Shown here one piece after another: positions 22,401-32,436 of a DNA stretch of 64,000 nucleotides (positions are counted from its first letter, which is position 1; each line of letters starts with the position of its first letter). Position numbers and translations under genes: made by a program. The DNA lies in NCBI GenBank assembly GCA_021613535.1, contig CP075493.1, positions 310,001-374,000 of the forward strand, written 5' to 3'. The stretch is from Adineta vaga. Taxonomy: Eukaryota; Rotifera. The notes below the pieces were generated by a model. That model was given only the letters and a program-made list of their open reading frames with translations. It was not told the origin of the DNA and did no database searches.

Positions 22401-23190
22401 TAATCGTGTTGATTATGAATAGAAAGGGGAAAAGGTTTGCTATTAGTTAAAATACATATCGAAGTTTGTATACATTATCTTGATTTGTAAGGTGTTGGTA
22501 GTTGATTGGATGGTATACCTTCTGGGAATATTATTAATGGTACTGAATGAGTGGTTGTCTTCAGTGGGGTGTCGTAAGCTTTGATAATGAGGGATTCTTT
22601 AAGTAATAGCTTATATTCGTGACTTTCGTGATAGACGATGTTGAAGTTTCCCAGTCCATCTGGTGTCCTGTTTCCTCTTGATGTTGTTGGATTGAGCTTT
22701 TTGTTGTAGTTGTGGTGTTATTGAGGATGTGGTTGTGTGTAGTTGATGGTTTGTTCAGAATACTATTGGATATCGTTTTCTATGCTTGGATACGTTCCGA
22801 ACGTTTTAAGACGGTGGGAGTTGGGTATGGTGTTCGTCTTCTCTGCTGCTTTTCCCTGATCGGCCCGATTGTTGTTGAGATGTTCTCGGTTGTTTGATGT
22901 AGTAATGCATGGATTGCTTGAGCATTTCCAGCGGATGACTTGTTCCGTGAAGGATCAATTGCTTGTTGGAAGATTGAGTTTGGTGCACCATGTTCCTTCA
23001 AACGGCGGATCGGTTGTCGGATAGTTTTTCCTACGTATGTATGACCACAATCGTTGCAGTTGACTGAATATACAACATCAGCTTGTAAGTGCTTTGGTAA
23101 AGGATCTTTTATATTAGAAAAGCTTTGTATTGATCTTCGTGGTCTTGCGAAAAAACGAACGTCGAGACCAGGGCGTATTTTACCAGATAT
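22401..23190 (-). pseudogene. 3' end of a GIY-YIG-bearing Penelope-like element (Neptune/Penelope type), decayed
   Basis: The minus-strand reading gives IRPGLDVRFFARPRR, then VVYSVNCNDCGHTYVGKTIR followed by RRLKEH. This is the linker cysteines plus the GIY-YIG nuclease signature (paired Y and TYVGKT, R, E/H) that Penelope-like elements carry after the RT. Farther on, ETGHQMDWE matches the conserved H/GH...DW end of that nuclease. The frame is broken by several stops and shifts after about 22780. The RT portion is missing: upstream of about 23190 the sequence runs straight into telomere-like repeat. This element type differs from the endonuclease-less Athena-like RTs further right. Confidence 0.7.
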
Positions 23191-23192
23191 GA

Positions 23193-23277
23193 GGGGTGGG
23201 TGTGAGTGTGGGTGAGGATAATGATTTGGATAGTTCTAAGATACATGTAATACTCACACCCACACCCACACACACCC
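23193..23277. repeat. Telomere-like inverted pair 5
   Basis: GAGGGGTGGGTGTGAGTGTG-GGTGAGG on the left, and ACTCACACCCACACCCACAC-ACACCC on the right, about 35 bp apart. The right arm runs directly into a truncated hammerhead tail (23277). Confidence 0.75.
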
Positions 23278-23463
23278 TTTAGCCGGGATGAAATCTAGAT
23301 TATGGTAGCTAACGCACACCCTCTTTGGATTGAAATTATCATTTCGAATTTCTTCGGAAGTTTGAAACAGATTTAATTGATTATTTGTGATTTTCTAATC
23401 ATAGAATAATTCTTACCATCTGATGAATCCTTTAGCCGGGATGAAATCAAGATTATGGTAGCT
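23275..23463 (+). mobile_element. Tiny 5'-truncated tail of the local Athena-like element
   Basis: It starts inside a hammerhead (CCTTTAGCCGGGATGAAATC...; the CTGATGA half is missing). It then repeats almost exactly the ~130-bp segment at 42911-43010 (CTTTGGATTGAAATTATCAT...) and ends with a complete hammerhead at 23412-23462. Telomere-like repeats flank it on both sides. Such tail-only copies between telomeric repeats are expected from heavily 5'-truncated end additions. Confidence 0.75.
23412..23462 (+). ncRNA. Hammerhead ribozyme (Penelope-like-element type)
   Basis: Stem I is TACCAT (23414-23419) pairing with ATGGTA (23455-23460). The core is CTGATGA (23420-23426). Stem II is ATCC/GGAT with loop TTTAGCCG. 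GAAA is followed by a minimal stem III (TC-AA-GA), and the predicted cleavage triplet is ATT before ATGGTA. All conserved core bases are present. Confidence 0.8.
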
Positions 23464-23487
23464 AACGCACACCCACACCCACCCTGC
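23464..23487. repeat. Telomere-like C-rich run after the hammerhead
   Basis: AACGCACACCCACACCCACC, CCCACA-type units directly downstream of the hammerhead, as at 43056 and 46130. Confidence 0.7.
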
Positions 23488-23776
23488 GAACAAAGATCTT
23501 AGTTTCGTATTAAAGATATGGAAAATGTAGTAACTCTATTGTCCTGATATATACATTGATGTCTTTTGATTTTCTTGAAATATCTTTGATATGTCGTGGA
23601 TGTAGAGTTCTGTTTTACTACATTGGAAGTTTCTTATTTTGCTTAACTAGGTTCTTATAGTCCTCGTGCAACAATAAGAATCTTTATTAGCTAATCGTTT
23701 GATCATTTATGTCCTGAACTATCGATCTCGATTTATTCAGACTTTTGATATGTTGTTATTAACTAACAGAAGAGAA

Positions 23777-23848
23777 CATCAGATAGTTTAATTGGTAGAA
23801 TAGCCGACCGGTTATCGGAAGATGTGGGTTCGAGTTCTGCTCTGATAT
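23777..23848 (+). pseudogene. tRNA-like sequence, probably a tRNA pseudogene
   Basis: It contains an exact A-box-like TAGTTTAATTGG and a B-box-like GGTTCGAGTTC at tRNA spacing. ATCAGA/TCTGAT ends could pair as an acceptor stem. The T stem needs several wobbles, and the anticodon loop (CCGGTTA) lacks the usual U33. It sits inside an otherwise non-coding stretch between telomere-like runs. Confidence 0.4.
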
Positions 23849-23983
23849 AATGATCTTTTCGAATAAGTTTCTCGTACTTATTCAAGCATATCTATGTGGA
23901 TACTTTAAATAAATTCGAATCTTTAGTCTCGTGGACAAAATGAAAAGATTTCTAATATTTGATTCTTTCTATACCTATTTTCA

Positions 23984-24043
23984 AACACACCCACACCCAC
24001 ACCCACACCCTCACCCTCACCCTCACCCACACCCACCCCAGAT
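23984..24043. repeat. Longest telomere-like array in the window (~60 bp, C-strand on +)
   Basis: ACACACCCACACCCACACCC followed by CACCCTCACCCTCACCCTCA and CCCACACCCACCCC. This is a degenerate CCCACA / CCCTCA array. The orientation implies a telomere to the left. It marks the left edge of the AT-rich central block. Confidence 0.85.
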
Positions 24044-24113
24044 AAAATAGAAGTAATTTCAAAAGAAAAATCAACATATATGATCATAGAACAAGAAAAT
24101 TGTGTAAGAACTA

Positions 24114-24421
24114 AAGGGGAAACAGCTGATTTTGGGATTCTAAAGATTCTATGGGATTCTGAGAGATTCCAATGATTCTAAAAGATCCTGCTGCGCAGAA
24201 TCTCACGTATTTTTCTAGAAAATTTCGACTTTTTAAAATTGGGAGTTATGCTTCTTGATTCTGATGATTCTACTGATTCTAAAAGATTCTAGAGATTCTG
24301 TAAGATCCTACGTTGTAAAACCACCTATTTTTCGGTGGGATTCTTATGATTCTGAATGATTCTGGGGATTTCAAAAGATTCCCGTTGATTCTAATACCTT
24401 GGAAACAGCTGTTTCCCCCTT
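24114..24421. mobile_element. 308-bp MITE made of GATTCT repeats
   Basis: Inverted ends AAGGGGAAACAGCTG (left) and CAGCTGTTTCCCCCTT (right) enclose many degenerate copies of GATTCT (GATTCTAAAGATTCTATGGG, GATTCTGATGATTC and others). It is non-coding. The TIR and tandem hexamer interior suggest a non-autonomous DNA element; the family is not identified. Confidence 0.65.
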
Positions 24422-24494
24422 GATAAGAACGAAAAAGAAAAATAAGCTTTCAATCAGTCAGATTTGTATTCTACTAGAAGAAAATATCTTTTTA

Positions 24495-27400
24495 TTACAT
24501 TAATAGACAATGACATTTTCTAGGAATTTTCTTTTTCAATGCTTGAATCATATTTTTATATAAAATATAATGTGGATGTTTCTTAGTTGGAACACATTCT
24601 AAAGCACGTTGATAAAATGTTAATGCTAATGAATAATTGTGATATTCATGTTCATATATTAGAGCAATATTTTTATAAACTTCTGCAAGATCAAAATGCT
24701 TTGGATATTTATAATATAAAGATAATGTTTTCAGATAATATTTCATTGCTAAACTTATTTGACCAAGTTTATAATAAACATAACCAATATGATTATAGAG
24801 ATTTATTTTAATGGAACACGCATCCAGATGTCGATTGTATATAAATTCCCATGATTGTCCAAAATAATCTAAAGCAAGATAATAATTTTCAAGTTGACAT
24901 TCAATTAATCCTAATGTAATATTAACATTGATAAGTGAATATGATTGATTATCCCTTGAATAAATCATATCTCGACATTTCTCAGCACATATTTTTGCAT
25001 CGTTCAAATTTCCATATTGAAAATAATATTAATGCCATTTGATTATAAACTGATTCATAATATTCATATTTTTGATCGTTTACATTTTTCTCAAGCATAT
25101 TCAAAGTCTTTTCATTATATTCTAAAGTTAATTGATATTCACCACGTTCATAATGAATCATACTCATATTAATATATAATTGTGAAAGATTTATCCAATC
25201 AATCGTATCCATATTTGATATTCTATCAATTGATTGTTTTATAATATTAAATGCTGTATCTAAATCTCCCATCATCATGTAAAGTAAACATATAAGTAAC
25301 GTAATATAATCGATTTCTATGAACTGTTTCGATACTTTATTAAAATAGATTAGACTCTTCTCAAATTCTTCATTTTCCCAATAAAGTCGACCAGCTAGAC
25401 AATAGAAATTTCGTAAAAACTCATCGTCTGATGAATATTGAGTAAGTTCTTCAGCTTTTGAAATGTAATTTAATGCATTTTTGCGATCCCATGGTCTTAA
25501 ATTTATCAGATGTCTTGCTGAAGTATGATAAGATTGCATAAGTACTTCATAATTAATTGGATTCTGAAGTAAACAATATTTTATTGTTTGTTCAGAATAA
25601 ATCAAAGCATATTCCGAGTTATTCATTAGTGAATAAGTTTCAGCTACACAATAATTAACCGAACGTAATTGTGTATGGTCAACAACTTGGGAATTATATA
25701 AAAATGTCAAAGATATTTTACATTTTGATAATGACATTAAATAATTTCGTTGTTTTAGATAAATTGCTCCAATTACATAATAAGTAATACCATAAAGTGT
25801 ACAATTAGTTGTGAATAATTCAACACTTTTTTCATAATAATAAAGAGCTTGATCAATATCATTAATAGAATGATATATTGATGCAAATAAATAATAAAAG
25901 TAGTCGTTTTTACTTATATCTTTCTTTCCGCAATAATTTTTAAGTATGTCTTGTGTTTGTTGAATATATTTCAATACTAATTCATTTTCTTTTCTGTCAA
26001 TATAAATTTTTTCGATTTCATAATAAATTAAAAGGATTATTTTAGTTAATAGAGAACATTCTTGAACATTTTCTATTAAATATCCTTCAGTACTAAGCAT
26101 CCTGATCTTATCTTTATATGGTAATCGTGTTAAATTCGATAATTGCCAATATATTTCACAACTTTTCACAAAATAATTTAAAGCATTATCGAAATCTTCC
26201 ATCTCTTTATAGATAAAGCCAATATTTGCATATAAATCTATTAAATTAAAATAACATGTTGGAATATTTTTTAATGCATATTCTAAAGATAATTGATAAT
26301 GTTTAAGTGCATTAATAAGATCGTTTTCGTGTTTAAAATAACTCGCAATCATATAATGAAAAGTAAATTTTGTACTTGAAGATAAATCGTTTTCTTCCAA
26401 AATCTCTTCAATTTTTTTCATATAAATACTCTTTTTATCGGGGCATAAGTCTGACAAACGTAGATAATTATCAACAAGATCATCAATATTATGATGAATT
26501 TCATTAAATTCTAAACTTTCTTCAGCATAAAATATTGCTTTTTCAAGATTATTTTCAATTTCATATAAACGAGAATATTCTGAATAGATTTCACCTATTT
26601 TTGTTTGATTTGATTCTGAACTAATTTTGTGTGCTTCATTTAAATATTGTAAAGCTTTTTTACCATTATTTTGTTTATTACAAGTATTAGCGATATTAAC
26701 GAGTATTAAAACTCTTCTCTCAACTTCAACATCAGTCTCCAATGCACATAAGAAATAATCTAATGCAGAACTAAAATCATATAATCGATAATAAGTTACA
26801 CCCAATTGATTATATAAATTAAATAAAATTGGATCAGTTTTTGATATTATATTAATGAATTTTTTATAGATATTCAATGCTTTTTGAACATAATGTAATT
26901 GATCATCGATATATTCACTAAGAGATGAAAGTGTAGTATAAAGTACTATATAGATTATTGGATTAATAGATTCTGTTTTTGAAAGATTTTCAATTAAATA
27001 TAAAGCTTTTTCACAATAGATTAATGCTGATTGATTATCTTCACAATTATTATATATTATTCCAATGAAGGTATATATAAAAATAACATCTGGATGATTT
27101 TTTAGTACTGTATTCAATAACATAGGTAATAACTTTTTCAAATGTTGTAAAGCTTCATGATAATTTGAATTATTAAAATACAATAAAATCAAAGATAAAT
27201 ATGTTAAGATATATTCACGATAATTCGATTGATTCAATTGTCGTATATTTAATGAATGACTGTAATATTCTAGAGCTTTTTTAAAGTCATGCATTTGATT
27301 ATAAATATTTCCAAATTCATCGTATACATCAGCTAAATCTGAACGATCTATTTGATTTTGATAACTCAATACTTTATCACAATATTCCAGAGCTGTATCA

Positions 27401-27689
27401 TACATCTTTTTATTTCTATATGATTTTGCCATATAAAGATATATCGAGCACAAAAGGCATTATCTTTTTCAATTAAATTCAATGCTTTATTAAACCAAAC
27501 TAATGCACAATTATAATCACCATTTGCATCATAAATTTTGCCCATAGAACAGTAAGCATATCCATTATTAATCATATCATTTGATCTATGTAATTCTTCA
27601 ATTAATATTTGAAGATATTGTTTAGCTTTATCATAATCACCCATTGATATAAGTAAATCAGCAAATAAAACACTTGATGGAAGTTTCAT
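24495..27689 (-). pseudogene. TPR-repeat part of an ART-TPR gene, frame broken three times
   Basis: Three consecutive minus-strand frames (27689-27366, 27453-24982, 25007-24495) together encode more than 1000 residues of tetratricopeptide-like helices. Typical units include AKQYLQILIEEL, ALVWFNKALNLIEK, ALEYYSHSLNIRQL and ALTFYQRALECVPTKKHPHY. The breaks are small: a 5-bp tandem CATAA/CATAA duplication at 27687-27696 separates it from the ART domain, one base appears lost in a homopolymer near 27452-27455, and one base appears gained near 25017. Reading continues in TPR sense across each, so the gene decayed recently or the 1-bp changes are assembly errors. TPRs normally serve protein-protein contacts; together with the ART domain this is a common bdelloid architecture. 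It lies inside the block bounded by telomere-like repeats. Confidence 0.75.
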
Positions 27690-28978
27690 AACATAATTTT
27701 TTGAAAAATTTCAAACATTCGTTCATAATCTTCATCTTCCGTTAATATTAATCGAATACGACGTGGAGAATTGTCTATATCAATCGAATCAACTTTAAAT
27801 GTTGAACCAATTGGAAAAATAACTTCAAGCTCATCTGGAAAATAACTTTTATCTTGAACATAAACAGGACGAATACGTTTATTTTTTATTGATAGAACAT
27901 TTTTCATATCAATTTCAAATAAAATAGATGATGTATGTAAAGCATATTCTAAAGCAACTACTTTATTTATCGATGCCGAAAAATATGTATTTATTGATAT
28001 AAATTTTCCAATACTTTTCTTCAATTTCTTCAATTCTATATCTGATATTGCTTGATCACGATAAACAAATGTAATGAATTCCATATATTCTTCATTATAA
28101 AATAATTCTAATTGATTTTGAAAATCAATAATAAAAAAACGAAATTTAAATATAGCATCGATATCACGAGTACGAAGAGCTTTATTTAAAAGACGATAAA
28201 TAAATGAATCATGTGTATACCATCGAATTGCATCTGTTGATTTATATTGATTTTCAAATTCTGTAATCTTTCTTTGGTTTGAATCATTATTTTTACATTG
28301 TTCTCGACAATAATTTACTAAATCAGTTTTAGCTGTTTGATGGTATACACCTAAATCGAAAAGAGTATTAATTAATAAATGATACCAAATAAATGTTGTA
28401 TTCTTTGTATGATCTGTTGATTGTTCTGCAATAAAAAGATCAAATGTATTTGTTAATAAAAAACCTTTTTCACATATTAAAATATCCTCATGTATTGAAC
28501 GAAAAAGTTCATCTTTATTATTTGAAATTTTTCTAATGGTTCGCTTTGTATCTAATATTGATGTAACATCATAAATTTCTGTATCTTCTATGAATATATA
28601 AATAAAAATAATTTGTATTAAATCATCCAAAAATGATAGAATATGTTGTAATTTAGATCGATTAATGATTAAAAATATATTATTTGTTTGTATTTCAGTA
28701 AGAAAATCAAATAATTCATCATTTGAATCAAAGATTTGTATATCTAATTCATCTATTATTTCTTCATTTTGATTTGGATTTTTTAACCAAACAATATTAA
28801 TATCGAAATCTTTTTCTTCTTCAATAATTTCGGGTTTTGGTATTTGTAAACATAATTCAATTAGTTTTCTGTCTGAATTTATTGGTTCACTCGATAATTG
28901 TGATTCCAGTACCGGCAATGATAAACGGTTATCTTTCCAAAGCTTTTCAGCAATATCATTTGTAATCTTTTCTGACAT
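27686..28978 (-). CDS. Arginine-type ADP-ribosyltransferase domain protein (N-terminal part of the ART-TPR gene), 430 aa
   Basis: Starts at ATG 28978 and stops at 27686, in the duplicated CATAA. The C-terminal half carries the R-S-ExE signature of eukaryotic-type mono-ADP-ribosyltransferases. R is in TFVYRDQ, the serine strand is NTYFSAS, and ELE is in PDELEVIFPIGSTFKV. The upstream part (LTNTFDLFIAEQSTDH..., DAIRWYTHDSFIYRLLNKAL) is the helical lead-in seen in these proteins. Family knowledge: transfer of ADP-ribose from NAD+ to protein arginine. No signal peptide is seen, so it is probably intracellular. In relatives the TPR array continues in the same protein. Here a 5-bp duplication truncates it after the ART domain, which itself looks complete. 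Only about 1 kb of empty AT-rich DNA separates it from the divergent receptor gene. Confidence 0.8.
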   Translation of the reverse strand: MSEKITNDIAEKLWKDNRLSLPVLESQLSSEPINSDRKLIELCLQIPKPEIIEEEKDFDINIVWLKNPNQNEEIIDELDIQIFDSNDELFDFLTEIQTNNIFLIINRSKLQHILSFLDDLIQIIFIYIFIEDTEIYDVTSILDTKRTIRKISNNKDELFRSIHEDILICEKGFLLTNTFDLFIAEQSTDHTKNTTFIWYHLLINTLFDLGVYHQTAKTDLVNYCREQCKNNDSNQRKITEFENQYKSTDAIRWYTHDSFIYRLLNKALRTRDIDAIFKFRFFIIDFQNQLELFYNEEYMEFITFVYRDQAISDIELKKLKKSIGKFISINTYFSASINKVVALEYALHTSSILFEIDMKNVLSIKNKRIRPVYVQDKSYFPDELEVIFPIGSTFKVDSIDIDNSPRRIRLILTEDEDYERMFEIFQKIML

Positions 28979-29983
28979 GATTGATTTCTAATGTGTATGC
29001 ATATGAAATACACGAATAAATGATAAATATTGAAAAAAAAACGTATAGGAAGTAGTCGTCATAAACAACATGTGACGTCAATGAATGATCGAATGAAAGA
29101 TAAAATCTTTTTAATTAATAATATCTTCAAATCATTTTTCTTAGACAGTTTGTTCGTAGAACATTATGAAATTTTTCTTAAATTTAACTTCATAGTATTT
29201 TTTTCTTTTTTTGATTTTAATTATCATATAAAACCATGTTGTCAAGGAGTTTTTTTTCTTCATCATTTTTAATGAGGAAAAAGAACGATCAATATGAAAC
29301 AGTCTACACAACGTCTAGTCATTATTAATATAATATACTTGAGTGTATTAAGAAATCTTGTAGTATATATTTTTGCAATATCCGAATTAAAACAAAAGAT
29401 TATAATTTCAATAGAGAGCGTGAGTATTCTCTATTAATCAGTATCCATATTTTTATTTATATTTCTTTTAAATGAATTCAGTATTGATTGAATAAAACGT
29501 TATCAAACAATTGTTATGATACTTTTAATATTAAATGAATATTTCTTCTAGGAATATCATAATTAAAACAAAATAATAAGTTCAGTATAAAAATATTATC
29601 ACATCACTAATTAATTTCTCGGACATTTTTTATTCAATTATATGATATATATTTATATAATCTGATCTACATAGTGCACTTAATAACTTTTACAAATACA
29701 ACTCGATAAAGGTTTATTATATCAAATTTTATTTATAACAGAAAGAAAAAAAAAGAACAGTGTTAATATAAAATTTCAACTTCTCATTTATAAACTTACT
29801 GGATAATGTAATCGTGATTTCTTTAATATAAAAGTTAAATAATTTGAATAATATTTATTAATAATACAACTACGCACTTTTTTTAATCTTATAAATAACC
29901 TACTTTTTAATAAAAGAAAATGCTTTTTTTTTTATCTCAGTTCATTTTATGATTAAAAAGTATATAGTTGCATAGATTATAAC
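28979..29983. other. AT-rich divergent intergenic region, no gene seen
   Basis: Very AT-rich spacer between the ART gene (minus) and the receptor gene (plus). It holds poly-T/poly-A tracts but no coding frame with recognisable features. It presumably contains both promoters. Confidence 0.5.
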
Positions 29984-30931
29984 ATGTCAACAAATACATC
30001 AACAAGTGAGATTATTATTGATCCATTAAATCAAATCAAATATATTATTATGAAAACGTTTTATATTCCATCAATAATTCGTACAATATTTACTCTTATT
30101 TATTTATTATTCAATCGAAATCTTCGTTCATCTTTACATAATCATATTCAATTAATAATATTAATTATTTCAATATTTGATTTACTTTTTAATCATTCAT
30201 TTACATTAAATTATTTACGAACAAATCAAATAATTCCATCATCGAATAGTTTATGTCTTTTTTGGAATTTAACTAATTCTATATTTACAATATCAATCTA
30301 TCATACAATGACATGGACATCAATTGAACGTTATTTATTTATATTTCATTCAAAATTATTTCAAACACATCGTCGACGAATATTATTTCATTATTTACCA
30401 TTAATTTCAGTATCAATGATTTATCCAATATTAATAAGTATAATTATTCTTATTTATCCATGTCAAAATCAATTTAATATGAATGGATTATTCTGTGGTT
30501 ATGTTTGTTCATTAAAAATACAATCTATTGCATTATATACAAGAATTGTAGATCAATTTATACCGATATTTATTTTAACTGGAATGAATTTATCAATACT
30601 TATACGTGTATTTATACAAAAACAACAAATACAACAAAATCAATTTAATTGGCGTCGGTATCGTTTGATGATAATACAATTATTATCATTATCAAGTCTT
30701 TTTCTTCTTTTAACAATATCAGCAACAACAGTAAATATAATACAAAATTGTTGTTTATCATCATTTGCTTCATCAATACAATTTCCATATCTAAATTTTC
30801 TAATTCGATTTGTAACAATATTTATGCCATTTATTTGTCTTGCTTCACTTCCAGAAATTTGGATTAAATTATTTCAACGTCGTATTATTCAAGCTGAACT
30901 TATTCGTATGTCCTTAATTAAATATGATTAA
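29984..30931 (+). CDS. Rhodopsin-like seven-transmembrane receptor, single exon, 315 aa
   Basis: Plasma-membrane G-protein-coupled receptor of the small bdelloid/FMRFamide-receptor-like type; the ligand is unknown. Hydrophobic segments are spaced as seven helices: about 27-44, 54-75, 90-113, 134-156, 187-208, 229-252 and 268-289. The end of helix 3 has SIERYLFIF, an ERY version of the DRY motif. Cysteines at the start of helix 3 (SLCLFW) and in the second extracellular loop (GLFCGYVC) could form the usual disulphide. An N-terminal sequon (NTS) fits an extracellular N-terminus. There is a short basic C-terminus. No break is seen. It ends only 120 bp before the retroelement ORF1 ATG. Confidence 0.85.
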   Translation: MSTNTSTSEIIIDPLNQIKYIIMKTFYIPSIIRTIFTLIYLLFNRNLRSSLHNHIQLIILIISIFDLLFNHSFTLNYLRTNQIIPSSNSLCLFWNLTNSIFTISIYHTMTWTSIERYLFIFHSKLFQTHRRRILFHYLPLISVSMIYPILISIIILIYPCQNQFNMNGLFCGYVCSLKIQSIALYTRIVDQFIPIFILTGMNLSILIRVFIQKQQIQQNQFNWRRYRLMIIQLLSLSSLFLLLTISATTVNIIQNCCLSSFASSIQFPYLNFLIRFVTIFMPFICLASLPEIWIKLFQRRIIQAELIRMSLIKYD

Positions 30932-31050
30932 AAAAGTTAATTAATCTTCATATTTAATAATACATAAAGATTTTTTCATTGAATGTCGATTACCAATTCA
31001 GAAGGAAATGACAACTTTCTTTTAAAAAAATAAGATTTGTTTTCTAGTCA

Positions 31051-32288
31051 ATGGAAGAAAAAGTTCTCTCACAGCAATTCAATCATTTATCTATAACTGC
31101 CGAAACTAATAGCAACCCAATCACATTGAAGGAGATTGATAGCGAAATGAATCGAATTCCTGAGTATTTAATGAAACGAAATAAATCATTTAAACAAATG
31201 ATATGTCATGCACTCTCTACATCAATCACACCACCACTATCAACAACATCATTAAACTATATGAAAGAATTACGAAAAATTACTATTTTAATGCATAAAG
31301 CAATGATTATCAAAACGTATCATAATCTATGGACAACTTATTTAAAATCAGGCATGGGAAAACTAATTCATGAACCTTCAAATTCCTTATCGAGCAAGTA
31401 TCCCTCAAATTTATCTATATGGCCAAAAGAAATAAAGTCAATGTTATGGACAACCACTACAACTACGGCTACGACTATTAACACTGCTACAAAATCAGAT
31501 GAGAAAAATGAAAATGAAATTTGTTTCAATTTTGTCAATAATCTTTTACTAGAACTCACTGAACGGTTAAAATCGTATGAAATTGAATCGGAAAAGAGAA
31601 AATCTGCTTTCATTGATTTTACATTAACTAGTCAAGAAATACTCGAAACATATGTTACCAACAATCTACAATGGTTACGTATGAAAGTTACACATGATAT
31701 TGAACTTACGTATTATGATTATCATATTCAAGCAATAAAACTAGAATACTTACGATATAATCCAAGCCCATATCAAGTATAGTTCTTTTCTCCCCATAAA
31801 GTCTTTTCTTTACATTCTTCATTTTCGGTGTTTTTTAGAAACAGCTAATGAAAGAACTTTGTAAAGATGTATTTGAACAAGAAGTAGCCGAAGAACAATA
31901 TAAACTACTTCAAAAACAAATTACCTTTTATACTTCATCAAATCAATCATCATTATTTGAATCTATATTATCAATTGATCATTCGTCACTAATTCAGTCG
32001 ATTGAAAATCAAGCCATTCGAGAACATTTATATGATCAATATAAAGAAATCGCTAAAGAATCAAGAGCAAAAATGTTCAATCTCTATGTGAAAACAGCTG
32101 AAGATGAAAAGAATCAATGTCAACATAAATATGCTACTAGTATACAGAAAATGTGGTCCGATCGTCATACAGCTTCTGAGAATGAAAAAACACCAATGAT
32201 CATGATTGATCTCATTACTGAACGTTGTAAGAAAATTAGTGAACGTATCAAATACATATACAAATTTCGAGGCCAATCTGTTGAATAA
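31051..32288 (+). CDS. Athena-like retroelement ORF1 protein, 2 exons, 391 aa
   Basis: Exons 31051-31776 and 31839-32288, joined by a 62-nt GT-AG intron in phase 0, give 392 codons. The protein is mostly helical and charged, with coiled-coil-like heptads in the second half (KELCKDVFEQEVAEEQYKLL, EDEKNQCQHKYATSIQKMW) and a T-rich linker (WTTTTTTATT) in exon 1. Two-ORF Athena elements carry a coiled-coil ORF1 before the RT ORF, and its position 150 bp ahead of the RT gene on the same strand fits that. The identification rests on context and general character; no defined domain is recognised. A putative structural, RNA-binding role is inference. Confidence 0.7.
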
Positions 32289-32436
32289 AATTCTTCATGA
32301 GAATTTGAATTACAGACATTATTTAGTATACTTCAATAAATGTTTCTTTTTCATTCGTTTCAGATTTATAATTATATATATTTCATTCATTTAACTGCAA
32401 TAAACTATAATTATTGATATTCGTTTGTAACCTACC

